A DNA stretch of 64,000 nucleotides from Vibrio mytili (GTDB lineage Bacteria; Pseudomonadota; Gammaproteobacteria; Enterobacterales; Vibrionaceae), in assembly GCF_000830505.1 (NCBI RefSeq), contig NZ_JXOK01000008.1, positions 1 through 64,000 on the forward strand, in the 5' to 3' direction. Both the position numbers and the translations under genes were made by a program. The notes beneath the pieces are model-generated. The model was not told the origin of the DNA and ran no database searches. It saw only the letters and a list, made by a program, of their open reading frames with translations. This document shows, piece after piece, positions 1 to 9,001 of the stretch (its first letter is position 1; the number at the start of each line of letters is the position of its first letter).

Positions 1-3
1 GCA

Positions 4-606
4 TTATTTTTCCAGTTGTTCGATTAACTCCCCACAACTGTTAAAAAAGTATTCGCATGATGTGCTCACCATTTTGGTAGAGTACTCTGCTTTGGGCTGA
101 GAATTTTTATCAAAGCTATGCTTGAAGTTTAAGGAATGGTAATACAACGAATCCATGTAGACTTCAGCTGGAGCATGTTGCTTTGACCTAATATTATGTC
201 TTGCCGTATGTTCGATATCCATTAGTTGAGCAAAAGGAACACCCAAGCTATTTAGAGACACATGATTATTTGACTCAGAGATATGAAGAAGAGAGTCATT
301 GTAATAAGAGTTTTGACCTTGAGTAATTACGGAGTAAGTTGGTAATCCAATACAATCCTGATAGATCTTTGAAATTTTTTCGGCAAGATAAATGAATACT
401 TCTGGTTCATATGTGTAAGAAATGTCGTTATTAAATGCACCCACACTCCAATTACTTTTTAATAGCAAACTATCTGCAAAGGAAATAAACGATATCGAAG
501 GATACTCAGAAGCAATTTGGTCAATTCTGTCCCGTAGTTCAGCCAACATTTCAGTTGAGAGCTTATCTTCTTCTAGATATTTTTTTACGCCAATCGCATC
601 AATCAT
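4..606 (-). CDS. Hypothetical protein, 200 aa, distal gene of a two-gene unit
   Basis: I do not recognise this protein. It is about 200 residues, with no signal peptide, membrane segment or obvious catalytic motif; it is mixed alpha/beta in look and fairly rich in Ser, Asn and Tyr. Its ATG overlaps the stop codon of the preceding gene by four bases (ATGA), so the two are probably translationally coupled and functionally linked. The stop codon lies at the very edge of the window, so nothing can be said about what follows. The stretch looks more A+T-rich than the formate dehydrogenase operon beside it, which fits an accessory or transferred pair, but no mobile element is visible. Confidence 0.6.
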   Translation of the reverse strand: MIDAIGVKKYLEEDKLSTEMLAELRDRIDQIASEYPSISFISFADSLLLKSNWSVGAFNNDISYTYEPEVFIYLAEKISKIYQDCIGLPTYSVITQGQNSYYNDSLLHISESNNHVSLNSLGVPFAQLMDIEHTARHNIRSKQHAPAEVYMDSLYYHSLNFKHSFDKNSQPKAEYSTKMVSTSCEYFFNSCGELIEQLEK

Positions 607-980
607 TGAAAAAACGGAGAACGATCGTGCATGAAGCTATCAAGCCACTCCCCTTTAACAAAAATCCTTGGTTTCTCATCACATGCTTGACAACCTACAC
701 AAGAAACAAATTGCTCTCGAGGTAAAATTATAGAAACCTCATGGAATCGGTCCGATATATTAACGTACCAAGAGAGTTCAATACTATTATCCAAAGCCTT
801 ACGAGCAGCTGCGTAGCTAACATAACCAACGTTCTCGTATGGATTATTTTTATAGTCTGTCAAGAAACGAGTCATCATACTCTCATAGTCACTCATGTAC
901 TTTTGGTCGACGAGATACAAATCTCGATCTAAAGGTACATTTTCGAACTCATATCTTTCAAAATCTTCATGCTCGAACAT
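603..980 (-). CDS. Hypothetical protein, 125 aa, with a C-x2-C-x2-C cluster
   Basis: This is an unrecognised soluble protein of about 125 residues with an acidic N-terminus and a Cys cluster (CVGCQAC) near residue 95 that could bind metal. The ATG at 980 is preferred over the GTG just before it because a clear AGGAG lies five bases upstream. It overlaps the next gene by four bases, giving a coupled pair. No family assignment is possible from sequence inspection alone. Confidence 0.6.
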   Translation of the reverse strand: MFEHEDFERYEFENVPLDRDLYLVDQKYMSDYESMMTRFLTDYKNNPYENVGYVSYAAARKALDNSIELSWYVNISDRFHEVSIILPREQFVSCVGCQACDEKPRIFVKGEWLDSFMHDRSPFFQ

Positions 981-1256
981 CACAACTCCTAATTAATAAT
1001 GCTAACGCTTTCTATACGGCTTAGCGCCGCTTTTCAGCTACGCCTTGCGCCTTCTTTCGTTCTAACTCTGTTATAGATACTAGCACTTATGTATATGAAA
1101 TAATGACAATTTAACATTAATCTGTGTATTGACAGTAAGAACTATGCCGCAAAAATCAGCTTAATTCGTGATAGCGCCCCAAACCAAAAGAACTGTATAC
1201 TTAAACAGTATTATTGGTGATGCCCAATATTCCGCTCTTTCCTTACCGTTTCGCTG
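981..1256. other. Intergenic, no gene seen
   Basis: No convincing coding region. The stretch separates the unrecognised gene pair from the end of the formate dehydrogenase operon and should contain the promoter of the pair. A GC-rich patch at about 1018-1055 has short inverted segments resembling an integron attC site, but its core boxes do not fit the consensus. Confidence 0.4.
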
Positions 1257-1285
1257 AAAAAAAACGGCCCTATTCCGGACCGTTT
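1257..1285 (-). terminator. Rho-independent terminator of the formate dehydrogenase operon
   Basis: Read on the minus strand, a 9-bp stem (AAACGGTCC / GGGCCGTTT, one G-T pair) with a 6-base loop is followed by a run of eight T. It sits about 30 bases after the stop of the last gene of the operon. Confidence 0.85.
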
Positions 1286-1312
1286 GTATTCTAGAGATTT
1301 GCTAACTAACCA

Positions 1313-1729
1313 TCACAAGTTTGGGCCTGTTGACGGGCTATGAGGTTGGTTGTTCTTCAATTGTGTCATGCCTTGATACATGCGGATAAACCACACCAAG
1401 ATAGCCAGTGCCGCGAACAACATCCCTATCCATGGGATAACGTAGGCGATGGAATCCAGCATTGTGCTCTTCACCCAATAGTCGCTCACCCCAACTAAAA
1501 CCCCGTTGGATGTTGCAACCGTGACGATCAAAACCACAAAGAACGTCAGGTACAAGAAGAACGTACGGATTAGCCCATAGTAATGGGATATGACCACTTC
1601 GCTGTCTTCACCTTTATCCAAACGATAGCCAGCATAAACAATGGCGATAACGCCTGAGATCAAAAACGTAAACGGGGTAAAGCAACTTAGGATATACGCA
1701 ACCCAAATCCCGTTATGATGTTTGTTCAT
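1313..1729 (-). CDS. Small four-helix membrane protein at the end of the formate dehydrogenase operon
   Basis: A 138-residue integral membrane protein with about four hydrophobic segments (near residues 8-30, 50-72, 88-105 and 108-125) and a polar C-terminal tail. It resembles the loosely defined DUF4870 type of small membrane protein, but I cannot assign it firmly. It overlaps the cytochrome b gene by 17 bases and is followed by the operon terminator, so it is co-transcribed with the enzyme. A role in assembly or anchoring of the complex is an inference from position only. Confidence 0.7.
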   Translation of the reverse strand: MNKHHNGIWVAYILSCFTPFTFLISGVIAIVYAGYRLDKGEDSEVVISHYYGLIRTFFLYLTFFVVLIVTVATSNGVLVGVSDYWVKSTMLDSIAYVIPWIGMLFAALAILVWFIRMYQGMTQLKNNQPHSPSTGPNL

Positions 1730-2765
1730 TCGGTTTCGCTCCTTTGTTCTGGGGTGTTGATGTCCCCGCTTCGCCCATCGCTTCTTTTGACTTCACTTCT
1801 TCGTACCAAAGGTCGTGGTGTTCTTTCGCCCATGTTTCGTCGACTTCACCGGTCACCATACCTTCCAACGCACCTTCCATGCCGAATAGGCCAATGTAGA
1901 TGTGGAAAATAAAGCCACAGATAAGAATCAGTGCCGAAATACCGTGAACGAGGTTGGAAAGCTCCATATCGCGTCGAGTTTGGTCAAAGATTGGGAAGTC
2001 TAAAATCAGGCCACTGGCCGCAGCAATTAAGCCAAAGAAAATTAAAAGCCAGTAGATCGCTTTTTCACCGCCGTTCGAGAACCCCGCGGATGGGTGTGTG
2101 CCTTTGTGCTTGCCCATCATGCCACCCATTTTCATGAACCAACGGACGTCAGTCATGTTAGGGATGGATTTACGCCACCATTTTAAAAGCACCAAGATCA
2201 ATAAGACGAAGAACAACGGCCCCATGTAGTTGTGGTACTGTTTTGCCAGCATGACGATAAAGCCCCAAAACTCAGTGGGCACGTACGGCTTAAGAAAGTG
2301 CTTACCGTAGACCAACATGAGTCCGCTAAACGCCAGCGTTAAAAATGTAAACGCCATGCTCCAGTGCAACGCGCGATCTAAACGGGTCCAACGTAGTAGT
2401 TTTCTTCCGGTACGCGGTTTACTTAGCATTAAAGGGCCGACAAAGATGTACGCCATAACAACAATGGCGATACTACCAAAGATGGCAATGGCGCCTGCTG
2501 GTGACATCCATTTTTCTTTTAGGATGTACCACGTCCCACCTGGCGTACTAATTAACACGCCATGCTCTGCGCCCTGTGACGTCGTATAGCCTTCTTGCCC
2601 CTCTCTCACTTGACGCCAATAGTCAGCACCTGCAAGTTGTGTCATTTCTTGCTGTGCAACATCAGACGACGCCGCTTGTGCTGACGCTGGTATGGCAAAA
2701 GTGAGCAGCAATGTTGCCATGAGTGACAACATTGCCAGAGACGCACGTTTCAAAATGTTTAACAT
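1713..2765 (-). CDS. fdhC: Formate dehydrogenase cytochrome b556 (gamma) subunit
   Basis: Membrane subunit that carries electrons from the iron-sulfur subunit through two hemes b to the quinone pool. It starts with a signal peptide (residues 1 to about 31, ending in ASAQA), which the classic E. coli FdnI/FdoI lack, giving a long form of 350 residues. Membrane helices follow near 92-112, 134-154, 183-200, 236-256 and 272-292. Candidate heme histidines occur in RALHW, KQYHNY, NLVHG and FIFHIY. A strong AAGGAG precedes the ATG. The charged tail after residue 305 is cytoplasmic-looking. It follows the beta-subunit gene by 14 bases. Confidence 0.92.
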   Translation of the reverse strand: MLNILKRASLAMLSLMATLLLTFAIPASAQAASSDVAQQEMTQLAGADYWRQVREGQEGYTTSQGAEHGVLISTPGGTWYILKEKWMSPAGAIAIFGSIAIVVMAYIFVGPLMLSKPRTGRKLLRWTRLDRALHWSMAFTFLTLAFSGLMLVYGKHFLKPYVPTEFWGFIVMLAKQYHNYMGPLFFVLLILVLLKWWRKSIPNMTDVRWFMKMGGMMGKHKGTHPSAGFSNGGEKAIYWLLIFFGLIAAASGLILDFPIFDQTRRDMELSNLVHGISALILICGFIFHIYIGLFGMEGALEGMVTGEVDETWAKEHHDLWYEEVKSKEAMGEAGTSTPQNKGAKPNEQTS

Positions 2766-2779
2766 GAGTCTCTCCTTAC

Positions 2780-3388
2780 CTAGCTTTTGGTTGCGTCGTA
2801 AGAAAGATCGTTTCCGTCTGTCCAGCCTGCGTTTTTCGCGCCACGTTCAACGACACGCTGGCGGAAAACATCAGACACTTTATTAGCGTCACCAGCTAAC
2901 AGTGCTTTTGTTGAACACAACTCTGCACACATCGGCAGTTTGCCTTCTGCGATACGGTTTGCACCGTATTTTAGACGCTCTTCCTCAGAGCCAGCTTCGG
3001 TTTCTGGGCCGCCTGCACAGAAAGTACATTTGTCCATCTTACCGCGCTCACCAAATGCTTCTTGTTTTGGGAACTGCGGCGCGCCAAACGGACACGCAAA
3101 CAGACAGTAACCACAACCGATACACAGGTCTTTATTGTGCAGTACAATGCCATCTTCGGTGTGCTCAAAACAGTCTGCCGGACAAACCGCCATACAAGGT
3201 GCATCGGTACAATGCATACACGCGACTGAAATCGAGTTTTCACCCGCTTCGCCATCATTCAATGTTACGACTCGGCGGCGCTGAATACCCCACTCAAGTG
3301 CGTCATCATTTTCGTTCTTACATGCTGTGACACAACCGTTACATTCGATACAGCGTTTGGTGTCACATAGGAATTTCATTCGTGCCAT
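2780..3388 (-). CDS. fdhB: Formate dehydrogenase iron-sulfur (beta) subunit
   Basis: Electron-transfer subunit of the formate dehydrogenase, passing electrons from the catalytic subunit to the cytochrome. It has 202 residues and four ferredoxin-type Cys groups: residues 13-23 (C-x2-C-x2-C-x3-C), about 57-70 (CMHCTDAPCMAVC), about 91-103 (CIGCGYCLFAC), and a split fourth group (CTFC ... CAELC). There is no C-terminal membrane helix of the FdnH type, so this is the short form that relies on the cytochrome subunit for anchoring. It lies 11 bases after the catalytic subunit gene. Confidence 0.93.
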   Translation of the reverse strand: MARMKFLCDTKRCIECNGCVTACKNENDDALEWGIQRRRVVTLNDGEAGENSISVACMHCTDAPCMAVCPADCFEHTEDGIVLHNKDLCIGCGYCLFACPFGAPQFPKQEAFGERGKMDKCTFCAGGPETEAGSEEERLKYGANRIAEGKLPMCAELCSTKALLAGDANKVSDVFRQRVVERGAKNAGWTDGNDLSYDATKS

Positions 3389-3399
3389 GGTTAGACTCC

Positions 3400-6255
3400 T
3401 TACGCTTTACGAATGTTACATAGGGTGACTTTGGTTTCCTGCATTAACGTAACAGGGTCATAACCATACGTGGTCGCCGTGTTCGCAGATTCACCGCTAA
3501 TATAAGGCTGAGTACCTTCAGGGTATTTAGGACGAAGATCTTCACCTTCAAATTCGCCACCAAAGTGGAACGGAATAAAGGCTAAACCTGGTTTAACACG
3601 ACGCGTTACCATCGCTTTCACTTTAATACGCCCTTTTTCTGCACCTTCGACCCAAACATCGTCACCATCTCTGAAACCGAGATCGTTCGCGTCTTTCGGG
3701 TTCACCTCTACAAACATCTCTTGCTGTAGTTCAGCCAGCCATGGGTTTGAACGTGTTTCGTCACCGCCGCCTTCGTATTCAACTAAGCGTCCAGAGGTCA
3801 GAACAATTGGGTACTCCCCTGATTTGTCTTGATCTTGGATAGATTTGTACAACGTTGGAACACGGAAGATCGCTTCTTTATCTTCCCAAGTTGGATAATC
3901 CGTGACAAGGTCACGTCTTGGTGTGTAAAGCGGTTCTCGGTGGAGCGGAACGCGGTCTGGGAATGTCCATACAATAGCGCGTGCTTTCGCGTTACCAAAT
4001 GGGATACAACCGTGCTTGATCGCGACGCGCTGAATACCACCAGACAGATCGGTTTTCCAGTTTTTGCCTTCTGCTGCGGCTTTCTCTTCCGCGGTTAGGT
4101 CATCCCACCAACCAAGTTGTTTTAGTAGCTTGTCTGTAAATTCTGGATAGCCGTCTTTGATCTCACTGCCCTTGGAGTAACTGTCTTCTGCGAGCAGGTT
4201 TTTACCTTCAAACTCAACGCCAAAACGCGTACGGAAGTTACCGCCGCCTTCTGCAACCGTTTTCGACGTATCGTAAAGAATGTGCGTACCTGGGTGCCCC
4301 ATTTCTGGCGTTCCCCAACATGGCCAAGGTAGACCGTAAGTTTCACCGTTGATTGGTCCGCCTTCGGCTTCAAGCGTGGTTTTGTGGAACGTATGCCAGT
4401 TTTGCTGGTGCGCTTTCAGACGTTCAGGACTTTGACCTGTGTAACCAATGGTCCACATGCCTTTGTTGAATTCACGGGTAAGGTCTTCAATCAGCGGCTG
4501 GTTGTTTTCGACACGAATGTTTTTAAACAGCACGTCGTCAAAGCCAAGCTTTTTCGACAATAGGTACATGATTTCGTGGTCAGGTTTTGACTCAAAGAGA
4601 GGGGCAACCACTTGGTCACGCCACTGTAAAGAGCGGTTTGAGGCGGTAACACTACCGTAAGTTTCAAACTGAGTAGTTGCAGGAAGCAGATAAACGCCAT
4701 CGGTACGATCGTTCATGACCGCGGCAACCGTTGGGTATGGGTCAACGATAACCATCATGTCCAACTTCTGCATCGCTTTTTTCATTTCGACGCCACGAGT
4801 TTGCGAGTTTACCGCATGACCCCAATAGAACATCGCGCGGATATTTTCACGTTGTCGAATGTTATCTTTGTTTTCTAATACACCATCAATCCAACGAGAT
4901 ACCGGAATACCTGCACTGTGCATTGGTTTTTGGCCGCTGTATTCATTGTCATCGAAACGTGCTTTTACCCACTCGAAGTCGACGTTCCAGACTTTGGACC
5001 AATGACGCCATGCCCCTTCAGACAACCCATAGTAGCCTGGCAGTGTATCTGACAGCACCCCAAGGTCGGTTGCACCTTGTACGTTATCGTGACCACGGAA
5101 AATGTTTGCACCACCACCAGATTTACCGATGTTACCGAGTGCAAGTTCAAGCACACAGTATGCGCGTGTATTGTTGTTACCTGTGGTGTGCTGCGTGCCG
5201 CCCATACACCAGACGATGCAACCAGGACGATTTTCCGCAAGCAGTTTCGCTGTGTGGTAGACGTCTTTCTCTGCTACACCGGTAACACGCTCAACTTCGC
5301 TTGGTGTCCAATTGGCAACTTCCGCCCGAATTTCATCCATACCAAATACACGTTGACGGATAAACTCTTTATCTTCCCATTGGTTTTCGAAGATGTGCCA
5401 TAACACACCCCAAATAAAGGCGACGTCAGAGCCGGGACGAAGCGACACGTAATGATCAGATTTTGCCGCCGTGCGAGTACGACGAGGATCGGCAACCACG
5501 ATCTTACAGTTGTTCTTTTCTTTGGCGATTAAGATATGCTGCATGGCGACAGGGTGCGCCTCTGCAGGGTTAGAACCAATGAACAGCATCGACTTACAGT
5601 TGTGCATATCGTTAAAAGAGTTGGTCATCGCTCCGTAGCCCCACGTGTTTGCTACGCCAGCTACCGTTGTTGAGTGACAAATACGGGCTTGATGGTCAAC
5701 GTTATTTGTCCCCCAAAGCGATGCCATTTTTCGGAATAAGTACGCTTGCTCATTGCTGTGTTTCGCACTTCCTAAGAAGTACACAGAATCAGGCCCCGAC
5801 TCTTCGCGAATGTCTAAAACTTTGTTCCCAATTTCTTCTATCGCTTGTTCCCAAGACAATTTTTTCCATTTGCCGTTTTCAAGCTTCATTGGGTATTTAA
5901 GACGTCGTTCACCATGCCCGTGTTCACGCAAGGCCGCACCTTTCGCGCAATGTCCACCAGCATTAAATGGGTGATCGAATGCAGGCTCCTGCCCAGTCCA
6001 AACGCCATTTTGAACCTCAGCGTAGATACCACAACCGACAGAACAGTGAGAACAGATCGTGCGCTTGATTTCCGTTTTAGCATCTGGGTCAACGGTTTTA
6101 GCTTGCGCTTTTTTCATCATGCCCGGCGCGAATAAACTAGCCCCGACGACAGCACCACCAGCAGCAAATGAGGTGTTCTTAATAAAAGCACGGCGTGATA
6201 CGCCTAGTTGATTGGTTTCTTTGCTCACACTATCGGAGCGTTTAACGAGTTTCAT
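3400..6255 (-). CDS. fdhA: Formate dehydrogenase catalytic (alpha) subunit, Tat-exported, Cys type
   Basis: Mo- or W-bis-MGD enzyme oxidising formate to CO2, in the periplasm. Length 951 residues. A twin-arginine signal is visible (SRRAFIK at residues 20-26, then a hydrophobic stretch), followed by the 4Fe-4S motif CSHCSVGCG near residue 68. The metal ligand is cysteine: the segment QARICHSTT has Cys193 (codon TGT) where selenocysteine enzymes have UGA, so no SECIS or Sec machinery is needed. The C-terminal molybdopterin-dinucleotide domain begins near residue 820 (LTSGRLVEYEGGGDETR). Neighbours supply the Tat partner protein, TorD-like chaperone, polyferredoxin and FdhD. The tungstate transporter in the same region makes tungsten a plausible metal. 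Confidence 0.95.
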   Translation of the reverse strand: MKLVKRSDSVSKETNQLGVSRRAFIKNTSFAAGGAVVGASLFAPGMMKKAQAKTVDPDAKTEIKRTICSHCSVGCGIYAEVQNGVWTGQEPAFDHPFNAGGHCAKGAALREHGHGERRLKYPMKLENGKWKKLSWEQAIEEIGNKVLDIREESGPDSVYFLGSAKHSNEQAYLFRKMASLWGTNNVDHQARICHSTTVAGVANTWGYGAMTNSFNDMHNCKSMLFIGSNPAEAHPVAMQHILIAKEKNNCKIVVADPRRTRTAAKSDHYVSLRPGSDVAFIWGVLWHIFENQWEDKEFIRQRVFGMDEIRAEVANWTPSEVERVTGVAEKDVYHTAKLLAENRPGCIVWCMGGTQHTTGNNNTRAYCVLELALGNIGKSGGGANIFRGHDNVQGATDLGVLSDTLPGYYGLSEGAWRHWSKVWNVDFEWVKARFDDNEYSGQKPMHSAGIPVSRWIDGVLENKDNIRQRENIRAMFYWGHAVNSQTRGVEMKKAMQKLDMMVIVDPYPTVAAVMNDRTDGVYLLPATTQFETYGSVTASNRSLQWRDQVVAPLFESKPDHEIMYLLSKKLGFDDVLFKNIRVENNQPLIEDLTREFNKGMWTIGYTGQSPERLKAHQQNWHTFHKTTLEAEGGPINGETYGLPWPCWGTPEMGHPGTHILYDTSKTVAEGGGNFRTRFGVEFEGKNLLAEDSYSKGSEIKDGYPEFTDKLLKQLGWWDDLTAEEKAAAEGKNWKTDLSGGIQRVAIKHGCIPFGNAKARAIVWTFPDRVPLHREPLYTPRRDLVTDYPTWEDKEAIFRVPTLYKSIQDQDKSGEYPIVLTSGRLVEYEGGGDETRSNPWLAELQQEMFVEVNPKDANDLGFRDGDDVWVEGAEKGRIKVKAMVTRRVKPGLAFIPFHFGGEFEGEDLRPKYPEGTQPYISGESANTATTYGYDPVTLMQETKVTLCNIRKA

Positions 6256-6265
6256 CGGTTATCTC

Positions 6266-6469
6266 CTATAGTGTGTCGTAGTAATCACGAATGTGTTGCG
6301 TTTCACGGTAGCCTTTGGTTTTTACTTCATTTTCTGAAGGCTCGACCTTTTCTGACGCAGCCGCAGCTTTGGTCGTTCCCGCGACAACTGCTCCAGCAAC
6401 GGCAGCGCTCGTTATGCCTTTGAGGATATCCCTACGGCTTTTGTTAATCTCATTGTTATCTTTCATCAT
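6266..6469 (-). CDS. Small Tat-signal protein of formate dehydrogenase operons (TIGR02811 type)
   Basis: A 67-residue protein made almost entirely of a twin-arginine signal (SRRDILKG, then an Ala/Gly-rich hydrophobic stretch) and a short conserved tail ending in HIRDYYDTL. It matches the known small family found upstream of formate dehydrogenase alpha subunits, whose function is not established; help in export or maturation is assumed. The ATG at 6469 is chosen because AAGGA stands just upstream and the length fits the family. A longer reading from GTG at 6538, overlapping the chaperone gene stop, is possible. It ends 10 bases before fdhA. Confidence 0.85.
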   Translation of the reverse strand: MMKDNNEINKSRRDILKGITSAAVAGAVVAGTTKAAAASEKVEPSENEVKTKGYRETQHIRDYYDTL

Positions 6470-6534
6470 TGCTTCCTTACCTGTCGGTAGACTTTCGGAG
6501 GCTGATGCCTCTCTATCGATATGACTCATCTTGA

Positions 6535-7167
6535 TCACTCGTAATCGGTGACGTTTTTCACATCAATTTTTAATTTTGCTTTACTGCTTTTGGTGTTCTC
6601 ACTAAAGCGCACTTGTTCCAAGGTTAAAAACGCCTGACACAGCTGAGATACTGGCTTATAAAAGTTTGCACTCTCTGCGTTTTCAAGCTGACGCGTAAAG
6701 CGGTTAAACCATGGCGCGATGTGCTTGTTAAACACTACTTGTTGAAGTTCTTCATCTTCATTGGTGAGCATTGCCATGACTTCACATAAAGCTGAAATAT
6801 GATCTTCCGGCTCTTTAACATTCTCTTCTCGCTCAATGCCAAGTAGCTCAAGATCATGGCGGATCTCAGCAAGAGGCTTTTCCATCATTGAACCGGTAAG
6901 ATGCCAAGAGGCAAACGGCACCACTTCACCACGACCAATTCCTATGAAAAGGTCTTGATATTCGTCTTCGAGATCTTCACGGCTTGTACTGTTTGCAGCT
7001 TGTTGAAGTGAAAGCCAAGCTTGTTGCATCGCACTTTGAGAGGATTCAACTTCCAGTGATTTCAGAAACTCGATCACCTCTGCTGAAGGCGCACTACGAA
7101 AAAGTGCTGACAAAATTAGGTATATTTCAGTTCTCAGTGTTTGCTCTTGTTCTTGGTGGTTGTCCAC
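6535..7167 (-). CDS. TorD/DmsD-family chaperone for the formate dehydrogenase
   Basis: Cytoplasmic all-helical chaperone that binds the Tat signal and apo-form of a molybdoenzyme until cofactor is inserted. The 210-residue sequence shows the family hallmarks: EYQDLFIGIGRGEVVPFASW near residues 68-87 and KEPEDHISALCEVM near 115-128, then HIAPWFNRF. Its place directly before the Tat-signal protein and fdhA identifies the probable client. Shewanella has an equivalent in its formate dehydrogenase clusters. It starts 9 bases after the polyferredoxin gene. Confidence 0.88.
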   Translation of the reverse strand: MDNHQEQEQTLRTEIYLILSALFRSAPSAEVIEFLKSLEVESSQSAMQQAWLSLQQAANSTSREDLEDEYQDLFIGIGRGEVVPFASWHLTGSMMEKPLAEIRHDLELLGIEREENVKEPEDHISALCEVMAMLTNEDEELQQVVFNKHIAPWFNRFTRQLENAESANFYKPVSQLCQAFLTLEQVRFSENTKSSKAKLKIDVKNVTDYE

Positions 7168-7176
7168 AGCGAACTC

Positions 7177-8835
7177 CTAATACTTGAGTTGTTTCATTGG
7201 ATCTTCAGCCATGGATTCAAACATATCCACGACCCGGCAATCTTCACACATGGCAATACGGTTAATTGCGGCCTCATCTGTGAAGTGAGAGTGTCCACGA
7301 AGTTTGTTTTGCAGCATGTCGATCATCGACTGCGGAGCAAATGGCTTGTGACAACGAAGACATTCAGCGGCCTTTTCTTCATGAATGACCACCGGTTTTT
7401 GACGTGCCTCTTTGTCCCAATTCATTCTTGGAACCAGTGTTAATACATTCTCTGGGCATGCTTTGTCGCATAATCCACACTGAACACAATCTTGCTCAAC
7501 AAATTTAAGTGATGGCGATTGACCATCAGTATGTAGCGCACGAGTCGGACAAACCGCTACACAGCTCATACACAAGGTACAGCCGTTGCTATCACAAGAC
7601 ACACTGCCATACGGAGCATTAACAGGAAGGTTGACCACGGTTTCTGTTGAACGAGATTCCGCAAGTGCATCTAGCGCCGTAAACAGACGCTGACGTTTAT
7701 TTCCTTCTAAGTCCCCTAGCGCTATACCAAATGAATCAGTACACAGCGTTGGCATGCCTTCACGAAGCGATTCAAGATAAAGAATATCAACCGTTTCTTT
7801 TGCTATATCCAGTTGTTGAAGGAGTTCTTGGGCTATCCCCACTTCACTGTTGAGTACACGAATAATGGTTTCTGGCATGAATCGCGAGGCGGCGAATAGT
7901 ACCTGTGTCGCGCCATTCACTAGCGCAGCAAACCACGTATCAATCCCCACGGAAGGGAGCTCTTCAACAACGATGGGAATCACGTTATCTGGTAATGCTT
8001 TAAGGGCCATTACGTTATACGTTTCATGGCGTGAACTGCAGATAAGAACGACTGGGTCAGTTCCCCCGGCGCTGCGATAGTTTGCTAGCGTACGCTCAAT
8101 GAATTTTTGCGTATCTTGAGGCTCAGGGAGTGCATAGTGAATGGCTTCGGTAGGACATGCGGTAGCACAGGTTCCCACGCCTTGACACAGATATGGGTTG
8201 ATCTCGATTCGATGTCCTGTCTTGTCACTGCCTTCACTCGACAATGCACCGGCTGGACAAGCATCGACACAACGTTCACAGCCTTTCACACCTCGAGAGC
8301 TGTGCGCACATAAATCGGTATCTAAACGGAAGAATTTTGGCTTATCAAATGTCCCCATGAGCGTCGGAATTTCTTCCAGTGCTTCAGCTAGTTTGGGATA
8401 GCCGCGTCCTACCGGATAATAACCAGGCACCGGGACTTCCTCAGACATACAGCTGCTGAGACAAAGATCGAGAACGATATCAAAGCAATCGTGATTGATC
8501 GCTACTTTGGCCAAGTTATTGCTGGTGCCTTTGTTTTCTATGATAACTTCAAAGGTTCCGAGAAAACCCGAGATCTGGACAGAGTTCGCGTAGTAAAGCT
8601 CAGGATAGGTGCCCTTTTCACCATCAGTCGAAAGCAGAGTCAGGCTGTTCATTTGTGATAACTGTGTGACCGCACTTTCGATGATCGCTGTAGGGCCGAC
8701 GATCAGTGTATGCCCCCCACTTTCATAACTGACTGTAGGTGGGATCAAATTAGTCAGTTCGACAGTATTTTCGAAGGCATAAAGCCTCGCTTTCCCGTTA
8801 CTAGAAGTTGCTTGTTGTAATAGTTGCTTCAGCAT
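7177..8835 (-). CDS. Polyferredoxin, four 4Fe-4S motifs plus C-terminal Cys pairs
   Basis: First gene of the formate dehydrogenase operon. The 552-residue protein has no signal peptide and so is cytoplasmic. Two ferredoxin motifs lie near residues 180-220 (CERCVDACP; CQGVGTCATACP) and two near 425-475 (CTLCMSCVAVCP; CVQCGLCDKACP). A C-terminal part has CLRCHK and CEDC, which may bind zinc or another cluster. The roughly 200 residues between the cluster pairs have no motif I recognise. Such proteins accompany DUF3305/DUF3306-linked formate dehydrogenases and are presumed to take part in electron transfer or maturation; the exact job is not known. A sigma-54 type promoter lies about 170 bases upstream. 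Confidence 0.88.
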   Translation of the reverse strand: MLKQLLQQATSSNGKARLYAFENTVELTNLIPPTVSYESGGHTLIVGPTAIIESAVTQLSQMNSLTLLSTDGEKGTYPELYYANSVQISGFLGTFEVIIENKGTSNNLAKVAINHDCFDIVLDLCLSSCMSEEVPVPGYYPVGRGYPKLAEALEEIPTLMGTFDKPKFFRLDTDLCAHSSRGVKGCERCVDACPAGALSSEGSDKTGHRIEINPYLCQGVGTCATACPTEAIHYALPEPQDTQKFIERTLANYRSAGGTDPVVLICSSRHETYNVMALKALPDNVIPIVVEELPSVGIDTWFAALVNGATQVLFAASRFMPETIIRVLNSEVGIAQELLQQLDIAKETVDILYLESLREGMPTLCTDSFGIALGDLEGNKRQRLFTALDALAESRSTETVVNLPVNAPYGSVSCDSNGCTLCMSCVAVCPTRALHTDGQSPSLKFVEQDCVQCGLCDKACPENVLTLVPRMNWDKEARQKPVVIHEEKAAECLRCHKPFAPQSMIDMLQNKLRGHSHFTDEAAINRIAMCEDCRVVDMFESMAEDPMKQLKY

Positions 8836-9001
8836 TGCTCATTCCATTTATGTATATGGATTATGGTGTTTTCCATCTTTCAGTGTAGTTAGCCGCGGAG
8901 ATTCTGCCGATTAACTGACAAGTGTTGTAACGCAGTTAACCCATGTTTCACACCAGGTACACGATTGTCATTTTCAATTAGACGAATATTAAGCAACTTA
9001 T

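Noticed and set aside
1000..1075. Integron attC-like site upstream of the unrecognised gene pair
   Set aside because: Read on the minus strand it has TATAAC ... GCGTTAGC and GC-rich inner arms, but neither core fits RYYYAAC/GTTRRRY, the arms pair poorly, and there is no second site or integrase.
3400..6255. Selenocysteine in the formate dehydrogenase
   Set aside because: The active-site codon is TGT (Cys193), and no in-frame TGA exists.
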